From Haloglomus litoreum (lineage in GTDB: Archaea > Halobacteriota > Halobacteria > Halobacteriales > Haloarculaceae), in NCBI RefSeq assembly GCF_029338515.1, contig NZ_CP119988.1, positions 3,968,001 through 4,032,000 of the forward strand: a stretch of DNA of 64,000 nucleotides. Direction: 5' to 3'. The notes under the pieces are model-generated. The model was not told where the DNA came from and ran no database searches. It worked only from the letters and a program-made list of their open reading frames with translations. The translations under genes were made by a program, and so were the position numbers. Of this stretch, positions 1-8,927 are shown piece after piece. How positions within the stretch are numbered: position 1 is the stretch's first letter; each line of letters opens with the position of its first letter.

Positions 1-1
1 C

Positions 2-925
2 GAGATCCAGTCCGCCATCGACAACATCCCCGTCCACGAGGTCGACGCGTTCCTCATCATCGCGGGGCTCGGGGGCGGCACCGGCTCCGGCGGCGGCCCG
101 GTGCTGGCGAAGCACCTCAAGCGCATCTACACCGAGCCGGTGTACGCGCTGGGTATCCTCCCCGGCTCGGACGAGGGTGGCATCTACACGCTGAACGCGG
201 CGCGCTCGTTCCAGACGTTCGTCCGCGAGACGGACAACCTGCTCGTCTTCGACAACGACAACTGGCGCCAGTCGGGCGAGTCCATGGAGTCCGGCTACTC
301 GGACATCAACCGCGAGATCGTCGAGCGGTTCGGCATCCTGTTCGGCGCCGGCGAGATCAAGGAGGGCGGCGAGGTGGGCGAGTCCGTCGTCGACTCCTCC
401 GAGATCATCAACACGCTCGCCTGTGGCGGCGTCTCCACGGTGGGCTACGCCAGCGAGACGCTGGACCGCGACCGCAAGGGCGGCCTGCTCTCGAAGTTCA
501 CCGGCAACGACGAGGAGGAGATCGACTCCACCTCGACCACGAACCGCATCACCTCGCTCGTCCGGAAGGCGACGCTCGGGCGGCTCACGCTGCCCTGCGA
601 GGTGGGTGGGACCGAACGGGCACTGCTGGTCCTGGCGGGCCCGCCGAAGTACCTCAATCGGAAGGGGATAGAGCGCGGGCGGAAGTGGCTCGAAGACGAG
701 ACCGGCTCGATGGAGGTCCGGGGCGGGGACTACCCCCGCTCGAAGGACGACAAGGTCCGCTCGGTCGTCCTCCTGTCGGGCGTGACGAACGTCCCGCGCA
801 TCAAGGAGCTCCAGCAGGTCGCCGTCGAGGCCCAGGACAACATCGACGACCTCCGTGATGCCTCCGCCGAGAACCTCGACCGCCTCGTCCACGACGACGA
901 CGAGGAGCTGGAGCCACTGTTCTAG
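2..925 (+). CDS. cetZ: CetZ-type tubulin-like GTPase (5' end outside window)
   Basis: This is the 3' part of a gene for a CetZ protein, the haloarchaeal tubulin/FtsZ-superfamily GTPase that shapes the cell. The frame is already open at base 2, and the tubulin signature loop GGGTGSGGG, which contacts the GTP phosphates, is encoded at 71-97. The following AARSFQTF and TDNLLVFDND stretches and the SGYSDINR helix fit CetZ, probably CetZ1, better than FtsZ1 or FtsZ2. About 307 residues are present, so I infer roughly 90 are missing from the N-terminus. The tail is acidic (DDDDEELEPLF). The neighbouring cofC and cofG genes match what I remember of the cetZ1 region in Haloferax, but I could not check that here. 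Confidence 0.93.
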   Translation, partial: EIQSAIDNIPVHEVDAFLIIAGLGGGTGSGGGPVLAKHLKRIYTEPVYALGILPGSDEGGIYTLNAARSFQTFVRETDNLLVFDNDNWRQSGESMESGYSDINREIVERFGILFGAGEIKEGGEVGESVVDSSEIINTLACGGVSTVGYASETLDRDRKGGLLSKFTGNDEEEIDSTSTTNRITSLVRKATLGRLTLPCEVGGTERALLVLAGPPKYLNRKGIERGRKWLEDETGSMEVRGGDYPRSKDDKVRSVVLLSGVTNVPRIKELQQVAVEAQDNIDDLRDASAENLDRLVHDDDEELEPLF

Positions 926-958
926 GACTAAGAGGGCCCGCCCCCTCACGTCGCCCAC

Positions 959-1666
959 GTGCCCGACGCCGATCCCCACGTCCTCGTCCCGTTCGACGCG
1001 CACCGGCCGAAGAGCCGGCTCGCCGACACCCTCGACGAGTCCGAGCGCCGCGCGTTCGCGACCACCATGCTCGAGGACGTGCTCGCCGCCCTCGACCGGG
1101 CCGGCCTCGAACGGACCGTCCTCTCGACCGCGCCGCTGGACGACGCCCCGGACCGCGACGTGCCCGTGATCGTCGACGACCGGCCGCTGACGACGGCGGT
1201 GAATGCCCGCCTCGCCGGCGACCTCGTCGGCGCGGCCGAACCGCCCGTCCCCGCCCACGAGCGCCCCGTCGCGGTCGTGATGGCGGACCTGCCGCTGGTG
1301 ACGCCCGGGGCGCTCGGGCGGCTGGTGGCCGCCGACGGCGACGGCCCTCGCCCGGACGTGACGATGGCGCCGGGGCTCGGCGGAGGGACGAACGCCCTCT
1401 GCGTTCGGGACCCCGCCTTCCGCGTGGACTACCACGGCGCCTCCTGTCACGACCACCGCGAGGGCGCCCGCGACCGGGGGCTCTCGGTCGCCACCGTCGA
1501 CTCGTTCCGGCTGGCGGTCGATGTCGACGAGCGGGCCGACCTCGTCGAGATACTGCTCCACGGCGAGGGGACCGGGACCCGGGCGTGGCTCCGGGCCGCC
1601 GGCTTCGAACTCGCGGCGGGGGAGGGACGCGTACGCGTCGCCCGACGGAGCGACGAGCGTGCCTGA
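959..1666 (+). CDS. cofC: 2-phospho-L-lactate guanylyltransferase CofC
   Basis: CofC activates 2-phospholactate with GTP to make the lactyl-phospho-guanosine that CofD transfers onto Fo during coenzyme F420 synthesis in the cytoplasm. The 235-residue protein is of family length. It shows the nucleotidyltransferase N-terminus (VPFDAHRPKSRLA, residues 10-22) and the metal-binding MADLPLV at 108-114, the counterpart of the DxPxL segment in MobA-like enzymes. The start is a GTG 33 bp after the cetZ stop. Two further F420 genes follow (cofG at 2088, cofH on the other strand at 5877), which supports the assignment. Confidence 0.9.
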   Translation: MPDADPHVLVPFDAHRPKSRLADTLDESERRAFATTMLEDVLAALDRAGLERTVLSTAPLDDAPDRDVPVIVDDRPLTTAVNARLAGDLVGAAEPPVPAHERPVAVVMADLPLVTPGALGRLVAADGDGPRPDVTMAPGLGGGTNALCVRDPAFRVDYHGASCHDHREGARDRGLSVATVDSFRLAVDVDERADLVEILLHGEGTGTRAWLRAAGFELAAGEGRVRVARRSDERA

Positions 1667-2087
1667 GTCGGTCGTGGCACCGGGCGTAGTACCACCCGGC
1701 ACCGGGACACAACGATTTTGACGCTTCCCATCCAACAGGACCTTGCGCGAGCGTGGTTCGCGCGGTGCATCGGGTAGTGGCGCGGGGACGGTTTCACAGG
1801 AGGGCACCCTGCTCCCCGGGCCACCCGGGCATCCCGTTCTGCGACGGCCGGTCGATACCGGATAGCGACGCTGTTCCCGTCCGGTTGCTACCGGGATGCG
1901 GGTGGAGGGAGATGCAGAACGAGGAGACGCGGCTCGAACCGGTTCGGACCGCTTCCGTCGGTGTTCCCGCCGGGGACTCCACCACCGCATCGGACCGACC
2001 ACGCACGACCGACCCATCGACCACGACCCGACCGGTGCGGCCCGGGCGAACCGAACCGTTTTGTCGGTCGCTCCCCCAGAGCGCGCC
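1667..2087. other. 421-bp gap between cofC and cofG, no gene seen
   Basis: I see no convincing gene here. Open frames run through the stretch on both strands but are Arg/Pro/Thr-rich and look like non-coding readings of GC-rich DNA; the one joined to cofG in frame (from 1896) is an N-terminal over-extension. A weak promoter-like GTTTTG at about 2058-2063 lies some 27 bp before the chosen cofG start. Confidence 0.5.
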
Positions 2088-3212
2088 GTGGTATCGATAC
2101 CCGGGACCGAGGAGTACGGCGTCGACCTGGCCATCAGCGAGGGCGCCGTCGACGACTTGCTGGGGACGACGCCGGCCGACGTGGCCGCCGCGCCCGAACT
2201 CTCCTTCGCCCGGAACGTCTTCCTGCCGCTGACAACGGCCTGCCGGTACACCTGCACGTACTGCACGTACTACGACCCGCCGGGCGAGGCCTCGCTCATG
2301 TCGCCGACCGAGATCCGCGAGACGGTCGAGCGCGGGGCCCGTGCCGGCTGCACGGAGGCGCTGTTCACCTTCGGCGACGACCCGGACGACCGCTACGACG
2401 CCATCCACGCCCAGTTGCGCGAGTACGGCCACGACTCCATCCACTCCTACCTGCGCGAGGCGTGCGAGATCGCCCTCGATGCGGGCCTGTTGCCCCACTC
2501 GAACCCGGGCGACCAGACCCGCGAGCAGATGGCCGCCGTCGCCGATGTGAACGCCTCGATGGGCACGATGCTGGAGACGACCGCCGACGTGCGCGCCCAC
2601 GGCGGTCCACGGGCGAAGAGCCCCGGCCAGCGGCTGCGGACCATCCGGACCGCGGGTGAACTGGGCGTGCCGTTCACCACGGGCATCCTCGTCGGCATCG
2701 GCGAGACGCGCCGGGACCGCGCGGTCTCGCTGCTCGCCATCCGCGCGCTGCACGAGCGGTACGACCACGTCCAGGAGGTCATCGTCCAGCCGGTCAGCGA
2801 GAACGAGCGCTGGCGCGGCGGGGAGCCGTCGCTCGACGAGCTGCGCGAGGCGGTCGCGATGGCGCGTGCCTGCCTCCCGCCGGAGGTGAGCGTACAGGCA
2901 CCGCCGAACCTCGCGCCCGTCCGCGAGTTGCTCGACTGCGGCATCGACGACCTCGGCGGCGTCTCCCCCGTCACGGTCGACCACGTCAACCCGGACTACG
3001 AGTGGCCCGAACTCCGGCAACTCGAGGACCTGGCCGACGAGGCCGGAGTCCCGCTGCGCGAACGGCTCCCGGTCTACGAGCGGTTCCTCGCCGAGGGTGG
3101 GCGGGCGTGGGTCGCCCCGCCCGTCCGCCGGGCGCTGCGGGCCGAGGACGACGCCGGCGCGCGCTACCGGGCGGTGCTGGACGGAACAGCGTCGGGAGCG
3201 GCGGGCGACTGA
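2088..3212 (+). CDS. cofG: 7,8-didemethyl-8-hydroxy-5-deazariboflavin (Fo) synthase subunit CofG
   Basis: CofG is the radical-SAM subunit that closes the deazaflavin ring of Fo, the chromophore of coenzyme F420, from the intermediate made by CofH. The iron-sulfur motif ACRYTCTYC gives C52, C56 and C59 (CX3CX2C, with the Tyr before the last Cys typical of radical-SAM enzymes). The SAM-barrel segments LFTFGDDP, LLPHSNPG, TTGILVGIGE and VSPVTVDHVNP follow in the expected order. I placed the start at GTG 2088 because the 64 in-frame codons upstream encode Arg/Thr-rich sequence unlike the family; this gives 374 residues, about the usual haloarchaeal length. cofC lies upstream and cofH convergently downstream. 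Confidence 0.93.
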   Translation: MVSIPGTEEYGVDLAISEGAVDDLLGTTPADVAAAPELSFARNVFLPLTTACRYTCTYCTYYDPPGEASLMSPTEIRETVERGARAGCTEALFTFGDDPDDRYDAIHAQLREYGHDSIHSYLREACEIALDAGLLPHSNPGDQTREQMAAVADVNASMGTMLETTADVRAHGGPRAKSPGQRLRTIRTAGELGVPFTTGILVGIGETRRDRAVSLLAIRALHERYDHVQEVIVQPVSENERWRGGEPSLDELREAVAMARACLPPEVSVQAPPNLAPVRELLDCGIDDLGGVSPVTVDHVNPDYEWPELRQLEDLADEAGVPLRERLPVYERFLAEGGRAWVAPPVRRALRAEDDAGARYRAVLDGTASGAAGD

Positions 3213-3406
3213 GAACGCGGCCTGGCGACCGCGTGCGGCCCGCGACGAACGCCGCCGTGCCGACGGGCCGATGGTCGACGACTCCGGCCGCGTCCCGTAC
3301 CCGTGGGTCGGGAGACCCGGGGCCACGGAGCGGGAGAGTTTGGACGAACCTGAGACGGAGCCGGGACGCTCTCGACCCGGAGACCGCCCGAATCTCGAAA
3401 AATCGG

Positions 3407-3413
3407 GATATAG
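3407..3413 (+). promoter_or_regulatory. TATA-box candidate for the lipoprotein gene at 3435
   Basis: GATATAG sits 22-28 bp before the GTG at 3435. That spacing would put the transcription start at or next to the start codon, the leaderless arrangement common in haloarchaea. It also favours GTG 3435 over ATG 3438. Confidence 0.45.
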
Positions 3414-3434
3414 CCCTCCAGCATCCGTTCTGCC

Positions 3435-4442
3435 GTGATGCGACCAGAGTTCACGCGGCGACAGTTCGTGGCGGCGACCGGAGTGACGGCCACGACCCTC
3501 CTCGCGGGCTGTACCGGGTCCGGTGGCGGCGGGGACGGGAACGGCGGCAGTGACGGCGGCGACGGAGGGGCCACGCCGACGGACGACGGGATGGGGATGG
3601 AGCCGACGGACCCGGCCAGCGCCGAGCGCGTCTCGGTCGACCGCTTCAGCGAGGCGGCGGGCACGCTGATGGTCCGCACGGAGGAGAACGGCCTCCCCGG
3701 CCCGGACGAACCCGTCGACTTCGACCAGGCGCCGTTCGTGACGAAGGGCCTCGGCCCCGACGGCGGTCACGTCACCTACTACAACTTCGACGTCCAGCCG
3801 ACCACCCCGGCACCCATCTTCGTGCTGTTCCGCGAGGGCGCGGACACGCCCGTCGAGGGCCAGCTCAACGTCATCGACGCCGTCCCCGGCGACGAGGGGT
3901 ACAACGACTTCTGGCACGTCCACGCCGTGACCGTGCCCGAATCGTACGAGGCGAACACCGTCACGAGCCGACAGGCCATCGCGGACGCGGGCTACGAGGT
4001 GACGGCGACGGACATGCTCGTCAACTGCCCGGTCGTCCCGGACGGCTCGACGGCGACGATGCGCGGTGGCGACAGCGACCCCGGCCTCGTCGAGGGCTGG
4101 TACCGGGGTACGGTCGTCTCCTACTTCCAGTTCACCGAGGCGCCGCTGACGAGCAGTGGCGAGTCGGTTCCGCTCTCGCCCATCTGGGTCACGTTCAACG
4201 TGAACCCGGGCGAGGACGGCGGCGGCCCACCCTCCGGATTCCGGACCGAGGCGGGGAGCGACCGGACCCACAACGTCCTCGCCACGGTTCCGGGGCAGGA
4301 GGGCTACTCGCCGCTCTGGCTCGTCAACATCTACGACAACGCCGACTTCGAGGCGGTGTCGGACCTGGACTCCGCGCAGGCCGCCGAGGTGCTCGCCTCC
4401 GGCGCGGCGACGGTCAACTGCCCGGTCGTCGCGTTCCCCTGA
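3435..4442 (+). CDS. Secreted Tat lipoprotein of unknown function
   Basis: The protein (335 residues) begins with a twin-arginine signal (TRRQFVAATG) and a lipobox LLAGC, so it should be exported folded by the Tat system and lipid-anchored on the cell surface. A Gly/Asp-rich spacer follows, then a domain of about 270 residues with two related halves: both contain a GDEGY or GQEGY motif, an aromatic W-H-V or W-L-V stretch, and an end reading VNCPVV. I infer an internal duplication, each half with one conserved cysteine. The domain family is not one I can name with confidence. It sits between cofG and cofH, but nothing in the sequence ties it to F420. Confidence 0.8.
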   Translation: MMRPEFTRRQFVAATGVTATTLLAGCTGSGGGGDGNGGSDGGDGGATPTDDGMGMEPTDPASAERVSVDRFSEAAGTLMVRTEENGLPGPDEPVDFDQAPFVTKGLGPDGGHVTYYNFDVQPTTPAPIFVLFREGADTPVEGQLNVIDAVPGDEGYNDFWHVHAVTVPESYEANTVTSRQAIADAGYEVTATDMLVNCPVVPDGSTATMRGGDSDPGLVEGWYRGTVVSYFQFTEAPLTSSGESVPLSPIWVTFNVNPGEDGGGPPSGFRTEAGSDRTHNVLATVPGQEGYSPLWLVNIYDNADFEAVSDLDSAQAAEVLASGAATVNCPVVAFP

Positions 4443-4470
4443 GGAGCCGGGGTGAGGACACGAGAGCGTC

Positions 4471-5877
4471 TCAGTCGTCGGCGCTGGCGGGTTCGCCCGC
4501 GGGGTCGCGCTCGGCCGGGTGGAGGAGCGGCGTGCCGTCTGCCCGCGGGCCCAGTTCGGGGCCGTGGGGCCCCTCGTCGTCGAGGACACGGCGCTGTTCG
4601 TAGTCCGTCGAGCGCTCGACGGGCACCCGGCCGACCGCGCGGATCATCCGCGCGTACTCGTCGAACGAGCGGAACTCGCCGTGGCCACCGCCCGCGCGCT
4701 TCGTGATCTCCTCGGAGAGGATGGTCCCCATGAAGTCGTCCGCGCCACACGAGAGCATCTTCAGTCCCTGCTCGTCGCCGTACTTCACCCACGAGGACTG
4801 GATGTGCTCGACGTTGTCGAGATACAGGCGCGACACCGCGATCATCAGTTCGTCCTCGTGGACGGTCGCGCCGCCGTCGACGACGCCGCGCTCGTACAGC
4901 GGCGTCGTCTCGTGGACGAACGACAGCGGGACGAACTCCGTGATGGCGCCCGTGCGGTCCTGCAGGTCGCGCACGCGGTCGAGGTGGAGGGCACGGTGGG
5001 CCTCGTTCTCGACGTGGCCGTACATGATGGTCGCGGTCGTCGGGAGGCCCGCCTCCGCGGCTGCCTCCATCGCGTCGAGCCAGTCGTCGGTGCCGATCTT
5101 GCCGGGGCAGATGACATCACGCACCTCGTCGACCAGTATCTCGGCCGCCGTTCCGGGGACCGAATCGAGGCCCGCCTCCTGCAGCCGCCGGTACGTCTCC
5201 CGGTAGGAGCGGTCGGTCCCGCGTTTGGCGTGGTAGGCCTCCTCCGGCGTCATCGAGTGGAGGTGTGCGCCGTCGACGGACATCGCGCGCATCTGCTCGA
5301 CGTACGTGCCGGGGTCGGTCTCGTACCGTTCGGGCGGCTTGTAGTTCACCTCGCTCGCAGGATCGTCGTACGAGGCGAGCGCCTCGTGGTGGTCTTCGTC
5401 CAGCGCGAACGCCGGGTGGAGCCCGGAGACGGAGGTGACCTCGTAGATACCCCGGTCGAGGGCGTCCCGGACGATGGCGCGGGATTCGGCGGGGGTCTTG
5501 GTGAACCCGGCGTGTTCGACCTCCGAGTCGCGCTCGAAGTTCGCCGCGGTGTCCTTGAAGTTGCAGAACAGACAGCCCGTGTTGCACGCCGTCGTGACGT
5601 TGTTGTTGAGGTTCGCGACGAAGGTGACCGCCTCACCGACGACCTCGGCACGCCGGCGGTCGGCGGCCTCGAGGACGAGTTCCTTGCGCGCGTCGTCGAT
5701 GCCGTCCGCGTCGGTCCCCGTGGTGAGGAGTTCGATGGCGTCGTCGACGTCGAGGCGCTCGCCCGAGCGGGCCTTCGCGAGCGCGTTCTCGAACGACTGG
5801 TCCGTGACCGGCCGGTGCTCGAACCCGAACCGGCCACGGGGGACGCCCGTGTCGGCGGGCGCCTCGAACGTATCCAT
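4471..5877 (-). CDS. cofH: 5-amino-6-(D-ribitylamino)uracil--L-tyrosine 4-hydroxyphenyl transferase CofH (Fo synthase subunit)
   Basis: CofH is the radical-SAM subunit that joins tyrosine to the pyrimidine precursor, giving the substrate of CofG in Fo synthesis. The cluster motif CNTGCLFC supplies C98, C102 and C105. Other family segments are VTSVSGLHP, LHSMTPEE, SVPGTAAEIL and TATIMYGHVE. I chose ATG 5877, giving 468 residues; an ATG 15 bp upstream (5892) is a possible alternative, and the much longer in-frame extension toward 6333 overlaps the divergent stress-protein gene and is spurious. The gene converges with the lipoprotein gene; cofC and cofG lie on the opposite strand 1-3 kb away. 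Confidence 0.93.
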   Translation of the reverse strand: MDTFEAPADTGVPRGRFGFEHRPVTDQSFENALAKARSGERLDVDDAIELLTTGTDADGIDDARKELVLEAADRRRAEVVGEAVTFVANLNNNVTTACNTGCLFCNFKDTAANFERDSEVEHAGFTKTPAESRAIVRDALDRGIYEVTSVSGLHPAFALDEDHHEALASYDDPASEVNYKPPERYETDPGTYVEQMRAMSVDGAHLHSMTPEEAYHAKRGTDRSYRETYRRLQEAGLDSVPGTAAEILVDEVRDVICPGKIGTDDWLDAMEAAAEAGLPTTATIMYGHVENEAHRALHLDRVRDLQDRTGAITEFVPLSFVHETTPLYERGVVDGGATVHEDELMIAVSRLYLDNVEHIQSSWVKYGDEQGLKMLSCGADDFMGTILSEEITKRAGGGHGEFRSFDEYARMIRAVGRVPVERSTDYEQRRVLDDEGPHGPELGPRADGTPLLHPAERDPAGEPASADD

Positions 5878-6049
5878 GCCCCACCCTCTCATGCGGAGGT
5901 ACAAATGCACAACGGGTAGCGGCTGGCCGTGCGGGGCCCGTGTCCTCGTCGGCCCGGGAGTCGTCGTCCCCGGGAAGCGGTCGCCGGACTGGGGGGTGGC
6001 CGAGCCGTTCGCGTCCAGATTGAAGTGCCGGCCCGCTGAAGCGCCGCGT

Positions 6050-7027
6050 ATGTACGACGAGATCCTCCTCCCGACGGACGGGAGCGCCCACGCGACGGCC
6101 GCGGCCGAGCACGCACTGGCGCTGGCGCGCGCGTTCGACGCGACCGTGCACGTCCTCGGCGTGGCCGACGTCGACCGGGCGGCCGGGCTGTTCAACGCCG
6201 GCGGCGTGGACGAGGCGTTCGTCGAGCGTGTCGAGCGCGACGCCCAGCAGGCCGTCGACCGGACCGCCTCGCTGGCGGCCGACGACGACCGGCTGGAGAC
6301 CGTGGTCGTCGACGGCGACCCCGGCGAGGCCATCGTCGACTACATCGAGGAGGCGGGTCTCGACGCCGTCGTCATGGGAACCCACGGGCGGCGGGGGATC
6401 CGCCGGTTCATCGCCGGGAGCGTCACCGAGCACGTCATCCGGGTGGCCCCGGTCCCGGTCTTCACCGTCCGTCGACCGGACGACGTCGGCGAGGGCGACG
6501 AGTCGACCGGCGCGACCGGTGACCTCCCGCGCTACGAGCGGGTGCTCGTGCCGACCGACGGGAGCGACACCGCCGAGCGGGCCGTCGAGCACGCGCTCGC
6601 CATCGCCGAGGCGTTCGACGGCGAACTCCACGCCCTCAACGTCGTCGACGTGGGGGCCGTCGCGTCCAGTTCCGACATCGTCCCGTCGGAGACCGTCATC
6701 GAGTCGCTGACCGACCGGGGCGAGGCGGCCGTCGCCGACGTGGCCGAGCGGGCCGGCGAGCGCGGTGTCGAGGCCACCACCGACGTCCGGCAGGACTTCC
6801 CCGGAAGCGGCATCCTCGGCTACGTTCGCGAGCAGGAGATCGACATCGTCGTGATGGGGACGCACGGCCGGACCGGCCTCGGTCGGGTCCTGCTCGGCAG
6901 CACGGCCGAACGGGTCATCCGCCGCGCGGAGGTCCCGGTCTGTGCGGTTCCCGCCGAGGGACGGAAGGAGGCGATGGAGGAGGAGGGCGTGCCCGAGGAT
7001 AGCGAGGCCGGCGAGGACGAGGACTGA
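6050..7027 (+). CDS. Tandem-domain universal stress protein (UspA family)
   Basis: Two UspA-type alpha/beta domains are fused in one chain of 325 residues. The first runs from MYDEILLPTDGS to the ATP-binding-type segment GTHGRRGIRRFIAGS. The second starts at YERVLVPTDGS and ends with GTHGRTGLGRVLLGS. Both halves keep the G-2x-G-9x-G-S/T pattern of nucleotide-binding Usp proteins, so ATP or AMP binding is likely. Start ATG 6050 matches the canonical Usp N-terminus; an in-frame extension to 5474 is spurious. The acidic tail (EEEGVPEDSEAGEDED) is a haloarchaeal addition. The gene is divergent from cofH. Confidence 0.9.
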   Translation: MYDEILLPTDGSAHATAAAEHALALARAFDATVHVLGVADVDRAAGLFNAGGVDEAFVERVERDAQQAVDRTASLAADDDRLETVVVDGDPGEAIVDYIEEAGLDAVVMGTHGRRGIRRFIAGSVTEHVIRVAPVPVFTVRRPDDVGEGDESTGATGDLPRYERVLVPTDGSDTAERAVEHALAIAEAFDGELHALNVVDVGAVASSSDIVPSETVIESLTDRGEAAVADVAERAGERGVEATTDVRQDFPGSGILGYVREQEIDIVVMGTHGRTGLGRVLLGSTAERVIRRAEVPVCAVPAEGRKEAMEEEGVPEDSEAGEDED

Positions 7028-7031
7028 CCCC

Positions 7032-7592
7032 GTGAGCGCGAAGCGCCTCTTCGTGAGCGTCGACCTCGACGGCCTCGCCGACGCCGTCCGCGAGGCCCAG
7101 GCACCGTTCCGCGACCAGCCGGGCGTCGACCCCACCGACCCCGAGCAGGTCCACGTGACGCTGAAGTTCCTGGGCGACACCGACCCGAACCGGCTCGACG
7201 AGCTACACGAGGCGCTCGCGGGGGCCGTCGCGGACGCCGACGTGGGGCCCTTCGAGGCGACGTTCGGCGGCTACGGCGTCTTCCCGTCGCTCGACTACAT
7301 CAGCGTCGTCTGGCTCGGCGTCCGCGAGGGGGGTGCGGCGCTGACCGCGCTCCACGAGGCCATCGAGGCCCGGACGACCGACCTCGGGTTCGACCCGGAG
7401 GGCCACGACTTCACCCCTCATGCGACCATCGCGCGGATGCGCGACGCCCGCCGGAAGGAGCACGTCCAGCAGGTCGTGCGCGAGCGCGACCCCGACGTGG
7501 CCCGGCTCGACGTCGAGGAGGTCCGGCTCACCGAGAGCACGCTGACCGACGACGGCCCGGTGTACGAGACGGTGGCGGCGTTCGGGCTGTGA
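7032..7592 (+). CDS. thpR: RNA 2',3'-cyclic phosphodiesterase ThpR (LigT/2H family)
   Basis: This 186-residue cytoplasmic enzyme belongs to the 2H phosphoesterases, which open 2',3'-cyclic phosphates on RNA and were first described as 2'-5' RNA ligases. Both catalytic HxT motifs are present: HVTL at residues 41-44 and HATI near 130. The protein has the standard KRLFVSVDL start and the two-lobed length of the family. The GTG start lies 4 bp after the Usp stop, so the two genes are probably co-transcribed. A second, more divergent 2H protein is encoded at 10932-11426. Confidence 0.9.
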   Translation: MSAKRLFVSVDLDGLADAVREAQAPFRDQPGVDPTDPEQVHVTLKFLGDTDPNRLDELHEALAGAVADADVGPFEATFGGYGVFPSLDYISVVWLGVREGGAALTALHEAIEARTTDLGFDPEGHDFTPHATIARMRDARRKEHVQQVVRERDPDVARLDVEEVRLTESTLTDDGPVYETVAAFGL

Positions 7593-7659
7593 TGCGATTC
7601 TCGTCCGTAGGGAATCACCGCTCGCGTTCAACTCGTCACGGCGTATCCCTCCACCCGTG

Positions 7660-7911
7660 ATGACCGAAACCTCCACCACGACCGTCCCGACCAGCGCCCG
7701 AATCTGGCCGCTCGGCTTCCTGGGATTCCTCGCGTTCCTGGGGTTCCAGGGGTTCCAGCGGGGCGACCCGCTGTTCCTGTTCTGGTTCGCGTTCGCCGGG
7801 TTCTTCTCCTTCTTCGGCTACCGGTGGCCCCGGCTCCGCTACGTCGGACTCCTCGGCATCGTCGGCCTGGCGGTTGCCGTCCTCGGGTTGTTCGGTGTCT
7901 TCACCGTCTGA
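7660..7911 (+). CDS. Small membrane protein
   Basis: An 83-residue protein with three predicted membrane segments, rich in Leu/Phe/Gly (LGFLGFLAFLGFQGF, then FLFWFAFAGFFSFFGY, then LLGIVGLAVAVLGLFG). It resembles small DUF3796-like proteins in style, but I am not sure of that family. Start is ATG 7660, with a GTG immediately before it. It lies 65 bp downstream of thpR on the same strand. Confidence 0.7.
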   Translation: MTETSTTTVPTSARIWPLGFLGFLAFLGFQGFQRGDPLFLFWFAFAGFFSFFGYRWPRLRYVGLLGIVGLAVAVLGLFGVFTV

Positions 7912-8023
7912 TCGCGCCGCCCCGGCCGTTCGTGAGCGTTCCCCGCGGACTCTCGCCCCTGTTTAGGCCCGCCGAAAACATCAGTTCCGTGACAGTTATG
8001 CCGAGCGGCACAGTAGCCCGGAT

Positions 8024-8863
8024 ATGGCCGACGTGACCCTCGCGGCGCTGGTGCTCGTGTTCGTCGCCGGGCTCATCACGGCACTCGCGACGGGGCTGGG
8101 GGCGTTCCCCTTCTTCGTCCTCGAGGAGGTGAGCGACCGGCTCAACGTGGCGCTCTGGGGACTGGCGTCCGGTATCATGCTCGCGGCGTCGCTGTTCGGG
8201 CTCGTCCGGGAGGGGCTGGCCGAGGCCGAGCGCGGGCCGCAGTTGCTCCCGCTCGGCCAGTACAGCGGCGAGGTGGCTGTGGGACTCGGACTCCTCGCGG
8301 GCGTCCTGCTCGTGGTCGTCGCCCACGAGATCGTCGAGGGCTCCGAGGTGAACCCCCGGCAGTACGAGGAGGCCGACTTCAGGAAGCTGGTGCTCATTCT
8401 CGGCATCCTGACGGTCCACTCCTTCCCGGAGGGCGTCGCCATCGGCGTCGCGTTCGCGGACCTCAACATCGAGGGGGTCGCCCTGTTCGGGTTCACCGTC
8501 CCGCTGCTCGCGGTGTTCATGACCGTCGCCATCTCGATCCACAACATCCCCGAGGGGGTCGCCATCTCCATCCCGCTCCGGGCGATGGGCGTCTCGAACT
8601 GGCGGATGGTCTGGTGGTCGGTGTTCTCCTCGCTCCCACAGCCCATCGGCGCGGTGCTGGCGTTCTACTTCGTCCGCCTGGCCCGGGCGTTCCTCCCGGT
8701 CGGCTTCGGGTTCGCCGCCGGCGCGATGATCTACCTCGTGCTGACGGAGTTCGTCCCGGAGGCGCTGGAGGAGGGTGCCGACCTCCCGGGCGACGGCTAC
8801 CGGGAGCTGGTGGGGGGAATCCTCGTCGGCGTCGTGGTCATGGTCCCGCTGGTCCTCGTCTGA
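8024..8863 (+). CDS. ZIP-family divalent metal transporter
   Basis: A 279-residue integral membrane protein with about eight helices. It carries the two ZIP signatures that form the binuclear metal site: HSFPEGVAIG near residue 127 (TM4) and HNIPEGVAIS near residue 172 (TM5). It should import zinc, iron or manganese down its gradient across the cytoplasmic membrane; the substrate cannot be read from sequence. Both His and both Glu residues of the motifs are intact. Start ATG 8024; a TATA-like AGTTAT lies about 30 bp upstream. There is no metal regulator next door. Confidence 0.92.
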   Translation: MADVTLAALVLVFVAGLITALATGLGAFPFFVLEEVSDRLNVALWGLASGIMLAASLFGLVREGLAEAERGPQLLPLGQYSGEVAVGLGLLAGVLLVVVAHEIVEGSEVNPRQYEEADFRKLVLILGILTVHSFPEGVAIGVAFADLNIEGVALFGFTVPLLAVFMTVAISIHNIPEGVAISIPLRAMGVSNWRMVWWSVFSSLPQPIGAVLAFYFVRLARAFLPVGFGFAAGAMIYLVLTEFVPEALEEGADLPGDGYRELVGGILVGVVVMVPLVLV

Positions 8864-8927
8864 GCGTCGGCAGAACGGTCGGCATCGGTCGTCGTCGGGT
8901 CCTGCTGGGCGCGGGGCGTGGTCGGAT

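Noticed and set aside
1794-4589. 931-codon open frame on the minus strand across cofG and the lipoprotein gene
   Set aside because: Antisense to two well-supported genes; its product is Arg/Val/Asp-rich repeat-like sequence, as expected from the complement of GC-rich haloarchaeal codons.
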